Notes: generated by a model not told the origin, from the letters alone. 64,000 nt of DNA from Jacaranda mimosifolia (GCA_018894105.1 CM032118.1:35878690-35942689); one strand, 5' to 3'. Positions 32,506-45,300 are shown, counted from the stretch's first letter. A program made the numbers and translations.

Positions 32506-33274
32506 TGAGGGTAAGAATTGTTTGATAGTTGTATGGGGCTGAAATCCAATGTGATTGACCAGGTGGTAGGTCGAGAGAAGTATTCTGAAATGTATTAGGA
32601 TCGAGTCCTACAATCAACAGCAAAGTCAGGCTAGCCGAAGCACTCCAATGCTCAAGTCAGTGCATCGACTAGAAAATAGAGCAGTAGAGTGAAGGCTTTA
32701 GAATGGTAAATGGCATACCTCGCTAAGGGCTAGCAATAGGGTATTATAGCCTTCTTAGTGGGGATTGATATGTCAATGGTGCTCTGGCTAGGTAGGAAGG
32801 GTTTTGTCCTTATTTGAGGTTCTTTAAGTCTTCTCTAGCTTGTATAATATTCCAGGTGGCGCTGCCCAGGACAAAGTGGTACATTGGAGGCGTGCCCTGA
32901 CCTGGTGCTGCTGAAAAGGGAAATATGGGTAGTGGCATACGCCATTAATGCGGAGGCACGTCGCGTGATATAGCATTCAATGCAGTTGAGAGATTGTCTT
33001 GTGATGTCGACCTCTGAGGTCGACACACCTAACTCTTCTAGTTGACATAGTGTAACTCTGTTAGGTCCAAGTCTTCTCGGTTGACATCTGAATGCAGTAT
33101 CTTTGGTGGTGGTCGACCACCGCCCAATCGACAAGCCAAAAATTTCCAGTATGCTCGACACCCAATTGGCGGTGCGACCAGCCCAAAACCAGTTGGGCTC
33201 ACTAGGTAGTTGGGCAATCTCTAGCCTGGTCGAGTGTGATTGTTGGGCTGGGCCTGTTGGGCTACTCCATATCA
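32506..33274 (-). repeat. 5' LTR of element B
   Basis: 769 bp, plus-strand TGAGGGTAAGAATTG ... CCATATCA. Collinear with the 3' LTR at 22561-23339; small differences include a deletion around 32640 (the CGGCTAAAGTACTCC stretch is shortened). Confidence 0.85.
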
Positions 33275-34043
33275 CGTATTATTATGCATTGCTAATTATT
33301 ATTTTTTTAAAATTTTTGTAATTAATAATATTGATAGAAATTAATTATGTAAAATTTGAAATAATTTTGATAATATTTTAATTACGGCGTAATCATTAAT
33401 ATATTCACTAATTTAAATAATATTTTAATAAGATTTCAACTAATAATATATTTACTAGTAAATATACGAGTTAACAAAAATGTTATTTATATTTTAAGAA
33501 ATAAGTAATTATTAATATATTTACTGTTTAAATAAATAATTAAATATAAGTATGTAATAATTAATATAAATACTATTTAATTAAAAATGTAATGTAAATA
33601 TGCAATAATCAGTATGAGACCTAGTAAAGAAATAATTAAATATATAAAAAATAAATAAAATAATAAAATTATATATTAACCTATTAAATAAGATAACCTA
33701 ACTGTGAAATATACTTAACATATTTACTTTGTAATTATAAATAATATAATAAATTATAAATTAGTTATTCGTAAATAATATGTTTTACTCAAAAATGAAA
33801 AAATAAATAAAATAATATTTTCAAATTATAGTTAAATATTTTTGGATGATTATGTTAATTTATTAAATTAATATTTTATTGAATATTTTAGATTATTTAA
33901 AGAATCATCACACTAAATTTTTTTGGGTTAAATTTATAAATAAATGCAAAAACAAAATAAAAAAAATTATGAGTAAAGTTTTAGTATTTTCATATATGTT
34001 AAATATATATATATATATATTACTATATAATATAAGCACGAAT
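33275..34043. other. Very AT-rich spacer
   Basis: Almost only A and T, no credible frame, with a (TA)n tract at 34001-34020. It separates element B from the Helitron. Confidence 0.65.
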
Positions 34044-34044
34044 A

Positions 34045-34063
34045 CGCGTGTGCTGGACGCGCG
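34045..34063 (+). other. GC-rich hairpin near the left side of the Helitron
   Basis: CGCGTGTGCTGGACGCGCG forms a 7-bp stem (one G-T pair) around the loop GCTGG, a GC island in AT-rich sequence. It could be a Helitron terminal or subterminal structure. No CTRR is adjacent on the plus strand. Confidence 0.4.
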
Positions 34064-34069
34064 CTATTT

Positions 34070-36270
34070 ATTGGCAGTTTTTTTTTTCTTGTGGTGAATT
34101 TGCTATATTGTGCATTGTGTGGTTGTTCCTTTGGTTTTTGTGGTTGTACTACATTTTGTCTTTTGTGCAATTGGTGAGAATAAAGTGGTGAATTTTGAAT
34201 TTTTTTTCTTCTTGGTGAGAAGAAAGTAATGATTTAACCCCTTTTTTGGCTTGTTTATTGATTTGCTTCTTATTTTTGTTGGTGGTGGGCCTACTAGGAC
34301 TTTTTTAGGGTCCGTATTATGTTGATGTTCTTTTTGTTTTGTTTGTTGTACTCTATTTTGTTTTATGAAGAAATGGCTTACTTGTTTTTTTTTTTCCACA
34401 TGCGAAAAAGAGAGTCATCTTTTTGCTATTTTCTTTTATATTTCTTCTGCTAGGTGGCAGTTGGGTTTTGATGGTGTGGACCCTATTGTCATGATGTGTC
34501 ATATAATATTTTTTTTTAATTTTCTTCTTTTTTTTGGTCTTTTATGTTTTGTACTCCTCTTTATTATACAATGTGTTTTTTAAGTTGTACTATTGTGGGC
34601 CTTTTTATAAATTGTAGAAAAATAAGCTTAATACTGCAAGTTGTGAGGTGTCAATTTTTGCCATCTTTTTTGGGCAGGCTATGGTTATGTAAATTTTTTT
34701 CACGAGAAGAAGAAGAAAAAAAGTCATTTGTGTGCTATTTGATGTGAATTTTCCTCCCCTAGGATTTGATGTGTTAGCTTCGTTCTTCATTTCTGGGTTT
34801 ATTTTTGATTTCCTTTCTCATTTTCTTCTTGGTGAGTGTTTCGGGTGTCTTATCTGAAATTACCAGAAAGGGTGGATTGAAATGGGTTTCTTTCTGTGGG
34901 TTAGGTTTCTACAAGAATTTTTAGTGCTCATATTGTTTCTTGAATTTGAGGCGCAAGATAAGTTGTTTAGTACTTTTTTACTATTGCATGTTTTTTATTT
35001 TAACCATAGTTTAAGTACTGTTATAGTCTGGTTTTCAGAATGCTTGATTGTGGTCTTTTTGAGAGTTTATACTATATTGCTTCTAGGATTCGGGGTTTCT
35101 TCATTTTATTTGTGTTCTTTTGAATTAGAGTGTTTTCTTTTCATTCTTTTTATATAATTATGTTTATGTAAAGAGTAATGGTTTTTTCTTCTTATTTCGA
35201 TTTGTTGTCTTATCTTATCGTTTTATGTATTTAGTACCAGAAGATTTTTTTTCTTTTCTATTGTTGTTGTTTGAAGTTGATTCTTACCTTTTTTATTTTT
35301 CTTGTTTGCTCAACTTGTTTGGTTGGGTTATATCGTACTTCAATTTTTGTGAATAGAGGCTGGATAACTTACTGCTTGTTGGTGAAGGTACATAAATTTG
35401 AAATGATTTTATTTATTTCATGATAAAATAGTTTTTTTTTTTTTTTCAGAATGTTTATTTATGTTTTGTGTTTATTTGGCTATTTCTTTATTTGTCTTTT
35501 TGAAATATATGCTTTCATTTATGTTGTTCTGTTTTGTTGTATTTTTTGTTTAGTGGTGTTTGGTGTATAAATTATTATTTTTTATTTTGGTTGCATTTAT
35601 ACTATCTTGTGAGAGACCCTAACTTTAATGTTTAATTTATTTTTCATTGTTAACTTATTTTATATATTTTTTCCCTTTTTTTGGGACTGAGAAGGGCATT
35701 TAAAATTTTTGATTTCTTGTTAGTTATAATCTAAGTTATTATGTTGTTTGTTGTAGGTGTTTCGCTTATTATATATTGTGGAGAGGTGCTCTTCTATTTG
35801 GTTGCAGTTTCAGAAAAGTAAGTTGTGTTTTCGGTTTTCTAAGTTAGTTTTTTGTTAAATTTTCCCCCAATTTTATGATGGTATGTACCTTTTTGTGATT
35901 TGCTTATTTATTGGATGTACTTATATTTTATGTTTATCAAAGTAAATTAATTGTTATCAGTATTTTCGTGTTTGGTTATTTTAGTCAATGTGATTATGCA
36001 ATATATATTTAGTGTAGTTGTGCTATTTTTTAAGATGTTTGTGTTTATTCTTGAGTTTGGTTTTTGTATTTTATCTTCTATTTTATAATGTGTATTTTTG
36101 GTAGCCTGTACATGTTATTTCAAATTTTTCATTATTTTATTTGTGCTTTGATATATGGTATTGTCATTGTTATTATATAAGTGGTCTTTTGCTGAGTGAA
36201 ATCAAGGAGCAGAAAAAAATAAAAAATAAAAAAAATAAACGCGATAGGGTAAGAAAAGCATATAAAAATA
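34070..36270 (+). other. T-rich non-coding leader of the Helitron
   Basis: 2.2 kb with strong T over A skew on the plus strand and many T runs. The open frames here (e.g. 34365-34583, 34882-35157) are poly-Phe/Leu products of that composition and not credible. It probably holds the 5' leader and introns of the Rep-helicase gene. Confidence 0.5.
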
Positions 36271-38520
36271 TTGATCCAGGAAAAAAAAAAAAAAAAAAGG
36301 TTGTTGGAGCATTGTATGAAGCAATATTGGGATTCTGGTGTAACATTACTTTCTGTGGAAACAATAGTAGCTCAAAATGAATTTAATAATTCAGTGCATT
36401 TTGATAGAACTAATGTAGTTTATTCAAAGATTTCCCATGCTGGACGAATCTTATCTCGATTCCCATGTGTTTCTATAGTTTTTACTGATCCTTGGGTTCT
36501 ATCTTCTGTGCTATCTTGTCATTTAAGTGGTGCTATTAAATTTTTATATGAGCCTCCATCGTTTTGTGTTGCAAATGGTGATGTTTCTTTGGCTCCAATT
36601 ACTCATAACGATATATTATAACATCTATTTGTTGTTGATACTACAATTGTGAATATTAGATTCGAGAGGCAAATTCGAACTTACGATAACCATTTTGCTT
36701 TAACATCAATTGCCATGAAAGTTGATCCTCATTTTTGTTGGAGCAATCAAGGTGTGTATACTTTGAAGGTCAATGGACAAGTGACTCATAAATTAAAAGC
36801 CTTTAGTGATTTTCTTGAACTACCAAAAAGGTTGCAATTGTTTTTCTTAGATACAAAATATGATATTGAGTGCAGCTCGTTAAGAAAATATGATCTTGAT
36901 CAAGACATTGTTAGTATGCTTATCAGAGCTTTAGCTGAGAATCCATATTTGAAGATTTTTAAACGAATGAGATCTTGGAATAGTCTTCAAAATTATAGAG
37001 TTGTTTTTCGTGCTTAGCCTCAATTAAATCAAATGACTTACAATGTACCAACTATATATCAAATGGCTTGGCATGAAAGTAGTGATGATCCGGAAGAGAT
37101 ATGTCGTGATATTCGGGTATATGGGTTTGAGACTCGAAGTCATGCAATTTTTAAATCATTATGGATGTTATGATCCATTGCAATATCCTTTATTATTCCC
37201 ACTTGGTGAACCGGGATAGCATGCTGGTATTGAGAGTAACTTGGCAAGTAGAAGCTTAGTCCATATCGGGGGTAGAATATTGTGTCTCCAACTATTGGGC
37301 AGTCTACTTTAGATGTTGGATTGAGAATGAAGGTTTGTTATCTAAAAAATATGGATTACTTTACATTGCCATTCCTTGTCATAATCCTAATATAGTATTT
37401 TTGCGTGTGTTCTTAATGCAGTTTATATGCAGAACAAGAACAAAAAGGAAACTATGTCATGTCGTGAATATATTTGTTATAGATGTCAAATTCATCCAAA
37501 TGAACTCAACTATATTGTTCATTCGGGGAGATTAGGACAATAGTATGGTATTGACTCTTATGTTAAGATAGAAAAAAAGCATTTAGATCTTTATAAGATA
37601 GAACAACAACAATATGATGCAAGGACTGAGAGTTTACAAGGGATTGTGGATGCTTTGGATGTTGATGGATTAAATGATGTGTCCCAGATAGGTCAAAGAA
37701 TTATATTACATTCTTCTTTTATATGAGGCCCTAGAGATATGCTGAAAAGGTATGTTAATGCTATGGCTTTAGTGCATAAATATGAAAATCCAAACTTGTT
37801 TACAACAATGACATGTAATCTAAGTTGGAAAGAAATTAAAGATGATTTGTTACCTACGGAGTCACCTTAGGATATGCCTAACCAAGTTCCGCGTGTTTTC
37901 TAAGCTAAACTTGAACAACTTAAGAATGAAATTATTAAAAAAGGGTTATTTGGAGAAGTTGCAGCATATGTATATGTTGTTGAGTATCAAAAAAGAGGTT
38001 TATCTCATGCTAATTAGATATTAATTATGAAGCAGTCACATAAATTCGTTTCCCCAAAATTGTATGATAATATTATTTGTGCTAAAATACCCTTTGATTC
38101 TAATTCTTTATTATATAGTTATGTAGTTTCACATATGAAACATGGTCCTTATGGTGATGACAATCCTAAGAATGTTTGTATGCCAACTCATGGTAGGTCA
38201 TCTTACCCTAATTATAGAAGGAGAAATGATGGTAGAAAAAGTTGTTATTCGAGGCGTTGCTTTAGATAATAGATATGTTGTTCCATATTGTCCTTATTTG
38301 TTGGCCAAATTTAATTGTCATATAAATGTTGAGGTTTGTTCAAATTTTAAGCTTGTGAAATATCTTTATAAGTACATTTACAAGGTCATGATAGGTTATG
38401 TTATAATATAGTTGAAGATTATTTTCCAAATATTGTTGATGAAATTAGTGAATATCAGAAAAGTAGATGGATTTCTGTTGTGGAGGCTTTTTGGCGTATA
38501 TTTAGTTTTGATATAACTTT

Positions 38521-38528
38521 GATGTATC
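38521..38528 (+). other. TSD of the hAT element, left copy
   Basis: GATGTATC, repeated at 39564-39571. Confidence 0.85.
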
Positions 38529-38669
38529 TAGGGACGGATCCAGAAATGAGAGTGTGGAGGGGAAAAAAATTAAAATATAAAAATCCAAATATAAATTTCA
38601 TAATTCACGATTCAAATTTGTATTTTCATAAAAGTTGAAAATAACTAAATCAATGTCAAAACTTTAGCA

Positions 38670-38783
38670 GTATCTTCTCTATATAAGTAACTAAGCAAAC
38701 ACCTAAATTTTCGTCTTTTATTTTGTTTCTAAGGTTGTTCCTGACAATATTGATAGCAGAAAAAGTTCTTTTAGTTGTAGCCA
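38670..38783 (-). pseudogene. hAT transposase C-terminal dimerisation domain fragment
   Basis: The minus strand from 38783 encodes A-T-T-K-R, TFSAINIVRNNLRNKIKDE and L-V-T-Y-I-E-K, matching the hATC domain (usual form R-[AS]-F-S-A-M-x-I-[IV]-K). hATC mediates transposase dimer formation. A second, more decayed copy of the first half lies at about 38905-38970 within a roughly 160-bp tandem duplication. The N-terminal zinc finger and catalytic core are missing. Confidence 0.75.
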
Positions 38784-39065
38784 TTGAAAGACAAAGAAAA
38801 ATTCAATTTTTTTAGATATTCACTTACCTTTATCTTTTTATCTTAATCTTGAAGATAAAAAGGATATATTTTGGTTGTTTTGCAAGTTTCACAGGCTCTA
38901 AGGCTTTCTAAAATTGTTCTTGACAATATTTATAGCGAAAATAGTTTTTTTCAATTTTAGCTCTTGAAAAATAAAGAAAAATCCATTTTTCTTTTAAATA
39001 TTTACTTATCTTTGTCTTTTTATCTTAGTCTCATTGAAGTTAAAAAAAGATAATTTGGTTATTTT
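38745..39065. repeat. Tandem duplication (about 160 bp x2) inside the hAT element
   Basis: Unit 1 from AAGGTTGTTCCTGACAATAT (about 38741) to GCAAGTTTCACAGGCTCTAAGG (38905) recurs as AAATTGTTCTTGACAATAT to GCAAGTTCCTTAAGG near 39080, diverged. Confidence 0.7.
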
Positions 39066-39563
39066 GCAAGTTCCTTAAGGCTTTCTTCGATTGAAAACCA
39101 ATAATATTTTTTCAAATAAATAAAATAGAAGTGACCAAGTGAGCTTGATTTAATTGTTTTTATTTATTTTTATTTATACACGTGCATACCAAGAGTTTTT
39201 AAGGCTTTGAATTCCTGATCTTATAGTTATATGTGTGAAGATGATATCACCAGACCAACGACTTGATTGCTTAATTGCAAATATATAACTAATTCCTTTG
39301 AGTTCTACAAAATTAAAAAAGATAAAAATTTAGTCAATAAATTTTAGTTTTATTTTTAGTTAAAAATAAATTAAATGCAACCCTAGAAGTCTAAATAATT
39401 AATGAATGAATATTAAAAATAATTATTTAATTAATATTAAGTAATTTATTTTTTAAAATTTAGATTATTTAAAGAATAATTAATAAAAAATTAATATATA
39501 TTTATAACAAGTTGGGGGGGGGGGGCAATGGCCCCTGCTTGTCCTCCCTTGGATCCGTCCATG

Positions 39564-39571
39564 GATGTATC
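39564..39571 (+). other. TSD of the hAT element, right copy
   Basis: GATGTATC, identical to 38521-38528. Confidence 0.85.
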
Positions 39572-42353
39572 CTCATGTTATTATTTTGCCAATTCATTTA
39601 CCAAATGGTCAGTATGTCTGTTTTGGTAGGAATAAGTCTTTAAATGAGGTTCTTGCAAACCCTTTTATTGGTAAAACAATGTTGACATAATTTTCTTATA
39701 TGAACTTAAATGATCCTTCTACCATGAAATTAAATCTTTTATATAGAGAGCTTCTTGAATATTTTGTATGGGAGCATAAATATCAAAAATGAAAAATGCA
39801 TAAAAAGCATGCTGTTGTTGGCAGATTACCAGTTTCGATCCTTTTTAAGGTGAGCGGTACTTTTTGAAAATTTTTTATCTAATATCAGAGGTCCAACGTC
39901 GTTTCAACATCTTTCAGCTACTGGGAGTGAACAACATTTGACTTTTCGTGATGCAGCATTACAAAATGATTTACTTGAGTCAAATGTCCATGTCGAACAT
40001 TGTCTTGAAGGAGCTTCTAATTTTCAAATGCCATCTTCTTTGCTAAAACTTTTTGCAATTTTGTTGGTGCATAATTCACCACCTGATCCTAGAGAGCTTT
40101 TATATAAATTTTTGGATGTTCTATCTGATGATTTTTCAAGAACCCTAGGTTTTATGCAGTTGAAGATTCAAAGAAAAACTCTACAAAGTATAGATGATTT
40201 TTTAATGTCTATGGGTAAGAGTATTCATGATTATGCGTTGTCAAATCATTTTTTTGTGGTTAACGGAAAAAGAAAGGTTTATAGAATTAGCTTATGAACA
40301 AAGTACTATACCATCTATTGCTGATTTATCTAGCATCAAAAAATTAAAAAAAATGTAAAAAATTGCCTTTGTTGCTATAATAAATAAGACTAATAATGAA
40401 GAAGCTGAAGCATTTTTTGTTGATAGGCCAAGGGGGACAGGAAAGACATTTTTATGTAGAGCATTACGTGCATATATTAGATCTAGAGGTTTCGTTGCTT
40501 TAGCCGTAGCGACTTCTGGTGTTGCTACATCTCTTTTGCCTGGAGGACGAACTGCTCACTCTAGATTTAAGCTGCCAATTGATGTAAATGATAAGAGTGA
40601 TGCTAAGATTAGTAAGCAATCTAGCTTGGCAAAGATAATTCTTATAGCAAAGTTGATTATTTGGAATGAAGCTTCCATGGCTAATAGAAAATTAATTAAA
40701 GCATTTGATAGACTTTTGCAGGACATAATTGGCAAAAAAATATACCTTTTGGTGGTAAAGTGGTCATGTTTGAAGGGGATTTCAGGTAGACATTACTAAC
40801 TGTGCCCCATGGGTCTAAGCAGCATATGACAGATGCAAGTTTTATTGCTTCTAGAATTTGGCCATGTCTTATTAAATTTAAATTGAAAGAAAATATTCGA
40901 GCAAAGGATGATTTGAATTTCATTTTGTTTTTGTTACGAGTTGGTGATGGTGTGGAGCTATATGTACTTGAAGATAATATTGTAATTCCAAATAATATAC
41001 TTTTACCATACGTTGATGAAGAAACTTCTTTACAAATATTTGATTAATTATGTGTTTCCATCTATTAATTTATTTGTAAATGATCCTTATGATTTAATCA
41101 GTAGAGCAATTCTCACTCCTAAGAATGATTGTGTTATTCAAATAAATGATTTGCTTGTAGATAAACTTCCTGGTTGTGTGAAGGAATATATTGCTTGCAA
41201 TAAAGCATCAAATCCAAATGATCAAGGAAAATATAAAGATTTCTTTAGTTCTGTAGTTTCTAGCAGCCTACATCCACATAAATTAGTTCTTAAAAAAATT
41301 ATCCAATAATGCTACTACGAAATTTAAATCCTATTGAAGGTTTGCGCAATGAAACTAGATTAATTTGTTGTAGATTATGCGATGGCTTCATTGAAGCTCG
41401 AATAGCAACAGGTGATCACAGAGGCAAATTAGTTTTTATTTTGAGAATTCCCCTTGAATCTACAAATACAGATAACTGTCCAATTTCTTTTAAAAGATAT
41501 CAATTTCCTGTAAAAAGTCATGTTTTGCAATGACAATTGAAAAAGCACAAGGGCAAACATTAGAATGTGTTGGTATTTATTTGTCTTAACCAATTTTTGC
41601 TCATGGACAATTGTATATTGCTTTATCTCATGCAAAGAAAGCAGCTTGTGTAAAGGTTCTTGTTGAGCCTGTGTTAGATGAGGGCGCCGCCCAACAATAT
41701 ACAAAAAATATTGTGTATGATGAAGTATACATGCTAGTTGACAAAGGTGCTTCATTTATGGTTTTATATTATTTTGTTTGTTGGTTGTTCTTGTGCCTTA
41801 TATATAGTTATTGAATGAGTACAAAAAATGTTTTGTAGGCCTGATATGTTTCTTTAAGAAAAGTTATTAAAGTTATTATTGATGTCCAAAGCTTAATTTC
41901 TAATAAGTTGATGATTGTTGCTGTTGATTTGAATAGATCTTTCTACAAATGACTTAGAAACTTTTGCATACTAAGGACATTCATCCAAGTTTAACAAGCT
42001 GGAGTGTTAAAGTTTTTGTTAAATCAAAAAGTGCAGAGCAACAGTCAAATTGGAGTCTAAAAAGATATCAACATATAACTCTAGTAAATGAAACGATATT
42101 GTTTTGTTAGGGTTTTAATATATATTATTTCCATCTGTATTTAATAATAATGGACATTATTAAATTTTAACTAGTTGTATATTTTACTATTTAGATTACT
42201 AAAACATAAATAATAGTTTTTATATGAAATATTAATGTCCTAAACTCATAATTTTGTTCTGATAAGATGACTTGTTATGATATGGTTATATGGAAAATTT
42301 GACTTTTGCAGGGCACAAAAGTTCTTGCAGCAATATTTGATATTGCTATAAGA

Positions 42354-42358
42354 TAATT
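42354..42358 (+). other. Left TSD (TAATT) of the solo LTR
   Basis: TAATT, repeated exactly at 45696-45700. Confidence 0.9.
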
Positions 42359-45300
42359 TGTAACACCTTGAAATTCGGTATTTTGAAAAGTAAGGATTTA
42401 GAAAATTAAGATATTAGTTGATCAAATTTTAGGGCCCGAAGAATAAATAAAAGGACTTGATTGTAACAATTTTGGAAGTTTTGTGGGTCAAAGTGGGATT
42501 ATTATTTATTAAATGAGTTAATGTGAGGCAATAAATAGTCTTGGGGATAAAGTGAAAACACTCAAAACTTGAGAGGACTTAATGGGAAGCTGGCTTAAAA
42601 GTTTGGGGGCTAATTTCAAATTACCAAAAGTTGAATTTTATAAAATGGCATTTTTTTTCCTTCTCTTTTCTTTTCCATACCACTGTGAACCACTCTCTCA
42701 TCGACCACCCCTCATCAACAACCAAACTTTAGCAAATTTGATATCATTTTCTTCCTCTCCTAGCGTAGAACATGAATATACCAATTTCTCCCCAAACTTT
42801 CAAGTGTACCAGCCGAAACTGAGCTCAAAGTTTCATCCATGGTGGTGGTTGATGGGTTTCTCTGCTTTGATGACTGAAACTTGAATGTGAGTAGTGAGTT
42901 TCGATAGGCTCTTCTCAAGGATCATGCTGGTGTCTTCAATTTTGGGAATGGACCACTGTGGACGGAGAAATTAGGAGAAAATGATGCGGCGGTGAATAGT
43001 AGTGCTGAAGCTTCCAGGACAAAATTGACCTTCAGTTTGACTTGATTCATGGAGCTGAGGAGCATCTTTTGGTGGTGATGGTGACCAACTCTGGCAGTGG
43101 TAGTCGGCAGTGGCGACAGGGCAGTTTTCTAATCTCATCATGATGATTACATGCACACAAGCTGATCATGCATTCGGAGCTTGGATAAAAAGATATTGGG
43201 TAAAAATGAAAAACTTGTGTTAAAGTTGTATGCATATGTATGTATATGCCTCCAAACCTTACGATGTATTGTATAAACGAGGAATACGCACTATCTGATC
43301 GAAAATATTGAGATATGCATAGAATTACATAAGTCAATGGATCCGAATTTTGCCATATCGCGTAATAATCTTGATAATTAAGTTAATTAGGTAGAGAAAC
43401 CCTCATTTTATGAATTTGAAACCTAAGTGGCGATAATTAGGTTAATTGAGATGATACAAAACCAAGATTTGGGTCATACATGCACTATTATAAGTTTAGT
43501 AAACTCGAATTTGTATTATCATGTGATAATTTTAGGTTAAGTGGGTTTATTAAGGGATATTGGACCATCATTATCGATTTAGTATGTTGTGATAAGATCA
43601 ACTAGACGATTTAGGACCCAATTATATATTCCTTTAACGAGACCGATGCTATTAGCATGTCTTTATCGAGGCAATCAATTTGGCCAATCAAGTATTGATT
43701 TTAGGTCATTAATTTGTATAAATGTGATTATATGATCGAGTGAGGATCTTAACTTTGGACCTATTCTTTTGGGAATAGGTGATGACGAAGTAGGTCCCGT
43801 AAGTCAGTAGGCGATGACAGCATTTCTAAGTCTGTAGAGGTGAGGGTCTGCCAATCTGGCACATCTTGTACCTATCGATTTTCTTGATAAATCCCTGTGA
43901 GGATTGATATTGAATTGATTATCACACTCTATTATTTGTTGTACTCCTATGAGGTTCTGCCAATCAGCAGTATGAGCTTATTCCATAGCTGTCGTTTAAC
44001 CTGGTTAAATTCTGTTGATCTGATATATGTCTTGATTTTATTATCGTTGCTATTGATTACCGAACCCTGTGAGGTTCCCCAAAACTATTGTCTGTATTCT
44101 GTATCGCTAGATTTCCTGTTACTGTCTCGTATCTGTATCGTTATCTATTGCATTGCCGGTAACTTGTTTATATGTTACAGCATTAGGTGGCCATGTTGGC
44201 TAGTCCGAATTTGATTGGTATTATGGATTTGTTTTAACAGTAATTTGTTGCGTACCAAGCTGTTATGCTTGGGTAAGTTCGTTCGATTGGTATGTCATGG
44301 GTTTGGTCTGTCAGTAATACGTTATATACCAAGCTGATATGCCTGGGTAAGTTATATACCAAAGCTATCCTTGGGTAAGTTTTGTACCAGGTTGTCATGC
44401 TCGAGTAAGTTTTGTACCAGGTTGTCATGCTTGGGTAAGTTTGTACTAGGATGTCACGCTTGGGTAAGTTCTATACCAGGTTGTTATGCCTAGGTAAGTT
44501 TAGTTTGATTGGTAAGTTTTATACCAGGTGGTTATGCCTGGGTAAGTTCAATTTGATTGGTAAGTTTTGTACTAGGTTGTTATGCCTCGGTAAGTTCAGT
44601 TTAATTGGTAAGTTTTGTACCAGGTGGTTATGCTTGGGTAAGTTTAGTTTGATTGGTAAGTTTTGTACCAGATGGTTATGCCTGGGTAAGTTCAGTTTGA
44701 TTGGTAAGTTTTGTACTAGGTTGTTATACTTGGGTAAGTTCAGTTTGATTGATAAGTTCTGTACCAGGTTGTTATGCTTGGGTAAGTTTAGTTTGATTGG
44801 TAAGTTTTGTACCAGATGGTTATGCTTCGGTAAGTTTGATTTGATTGGTCAGTCCTGTACCAGGTGGTTATGCCTGGGTAAGTTCGGTTTGATTAGTATA
44901 AGTTTGATCCGATATGCTTAGGTACGTTTTGTACCAAGTCTATATACTTGAGTAAGTTCTGTACCAGGTTGTCATGCCTAGGTACGCTTAATTCGGTTTG
45001 ATTGGGTAAGTTTCATTTGGTTTGATTGGTATAAGTTTTGTACCAAGTTGTCATGCCTGGGTAACTTTAGTTCGGTCTGATTGATATAAGATTGTTCTAA
45101 TCATTCGACTGTGTCCTGATCGATAGACTATTTTCGGACTATTTGATCGTTTCTTGACCGTTAGACTGTATCTTGATATGTTTCTACTTGGATTGTTAAA
45201 AACTATGATATATTGAGTTGATTTGTCCTCGATAGATCCCCATTGCATGTGATTACAATTATCCCTTACTAAGTCCTTTGGACTTACCCTCTCCCCCATT

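Larger units (their letters stand above)
22561..33274 (-). mobile_element. Ty3/gypsy retrotransposon B, Tat type, both LTRs present
   Basis: A 10.7 kb minus-strand element: 5' LTR 32506-33274, PBS 486-502 of the 32 kb block, gag, protease, RT, RNase H and integrase in Ty3/gypsy order, then a 3' region with an 82-bp tandem repeat and an antisense gene, then the 3' LTR 22561-23339. The LTRs are clearly homologous but differ at many sites, so it is old. A clean TSD was not found: ATTGA is on the left and CGTAT on the right; GTATT occurs near both ends but is offset. The antisense gene marks it as the Tat group. Confidence 0.85.
38529..39563 (-). mobile_element. hAT element, internally deleted, inside the Rep-helicase gene
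   Basis: A 1035-bp insertion with near-perfect terminal inverted repeats (TAGGGACGGATCCA at the left; CATGGACGGATCC as reverse complement of the right) and an exact 8-bp TSD GATGTATC. Both are hallmarks of hAT. Removing it restores continuous Rep-helicase similarity (M-Y-P-H-V-I-I-L-P-I-H-L-P). The minus strand keeps the transposase C-terminus; the rest of the transposase is gone. It contains a run of about a dozen G at 39514-39526. Confidence 0.9.
36271..41815 (+). pseudogene. Helitron Rep-helicase (RepHel)
   Basis: The protein reads in order through many frames. N-terminal part 36300-37190 includes N-P-Y-L-K-I-F and G-C-Y-D-P-L-Q-Y-P-L-L-F-P-L-G-E-P. The Rep domain at 37780-38390 has V-V-E-Y-Q-K-R-G-L-S-H-A-N, where the HUH motif has lost its second His, followed by TAG. 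Y-R-R-R-N-D-G and VPYCPYLLAKFNCHINVEVC follow, and the two-tyrosine motif K-Y-L-Y-K-Y-I-Y-K is intact. The PIF1-type helicase at 40430-41750 has Walker A R-G-T-G-K-T-F-L; Walker B is W-N-E-A-S-M-A-N-R (Asp lost); and near 41540 is T-I-E-K-A-Q-G-Q-T-L-E. RepHel drives rolling-circle transposition. This copy is inactive: stops, motif losses, and a hAT insertion at 38529. Confidence 0.85.

Noticed and set aside
22551..33285. TSD for element B
   Set aside because: GTATT occurs near both ends but offset by one to two bases from the LTR termini, and the adjacent pentamers (ATTGA, CGTAT) do not match.
41429..41755. 108-codon minus-strand frame in the Helitron
   Set aside because: Shadow of the plus-strand helicase, which has recognisable motifs here.
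44451..44921. 156-residue open frame with 16-residue repeats
   Set aside because: It is the translation of a 48-bp LTR minisatellite whose period is divisible by three; no homologous frame in sister LTRs.
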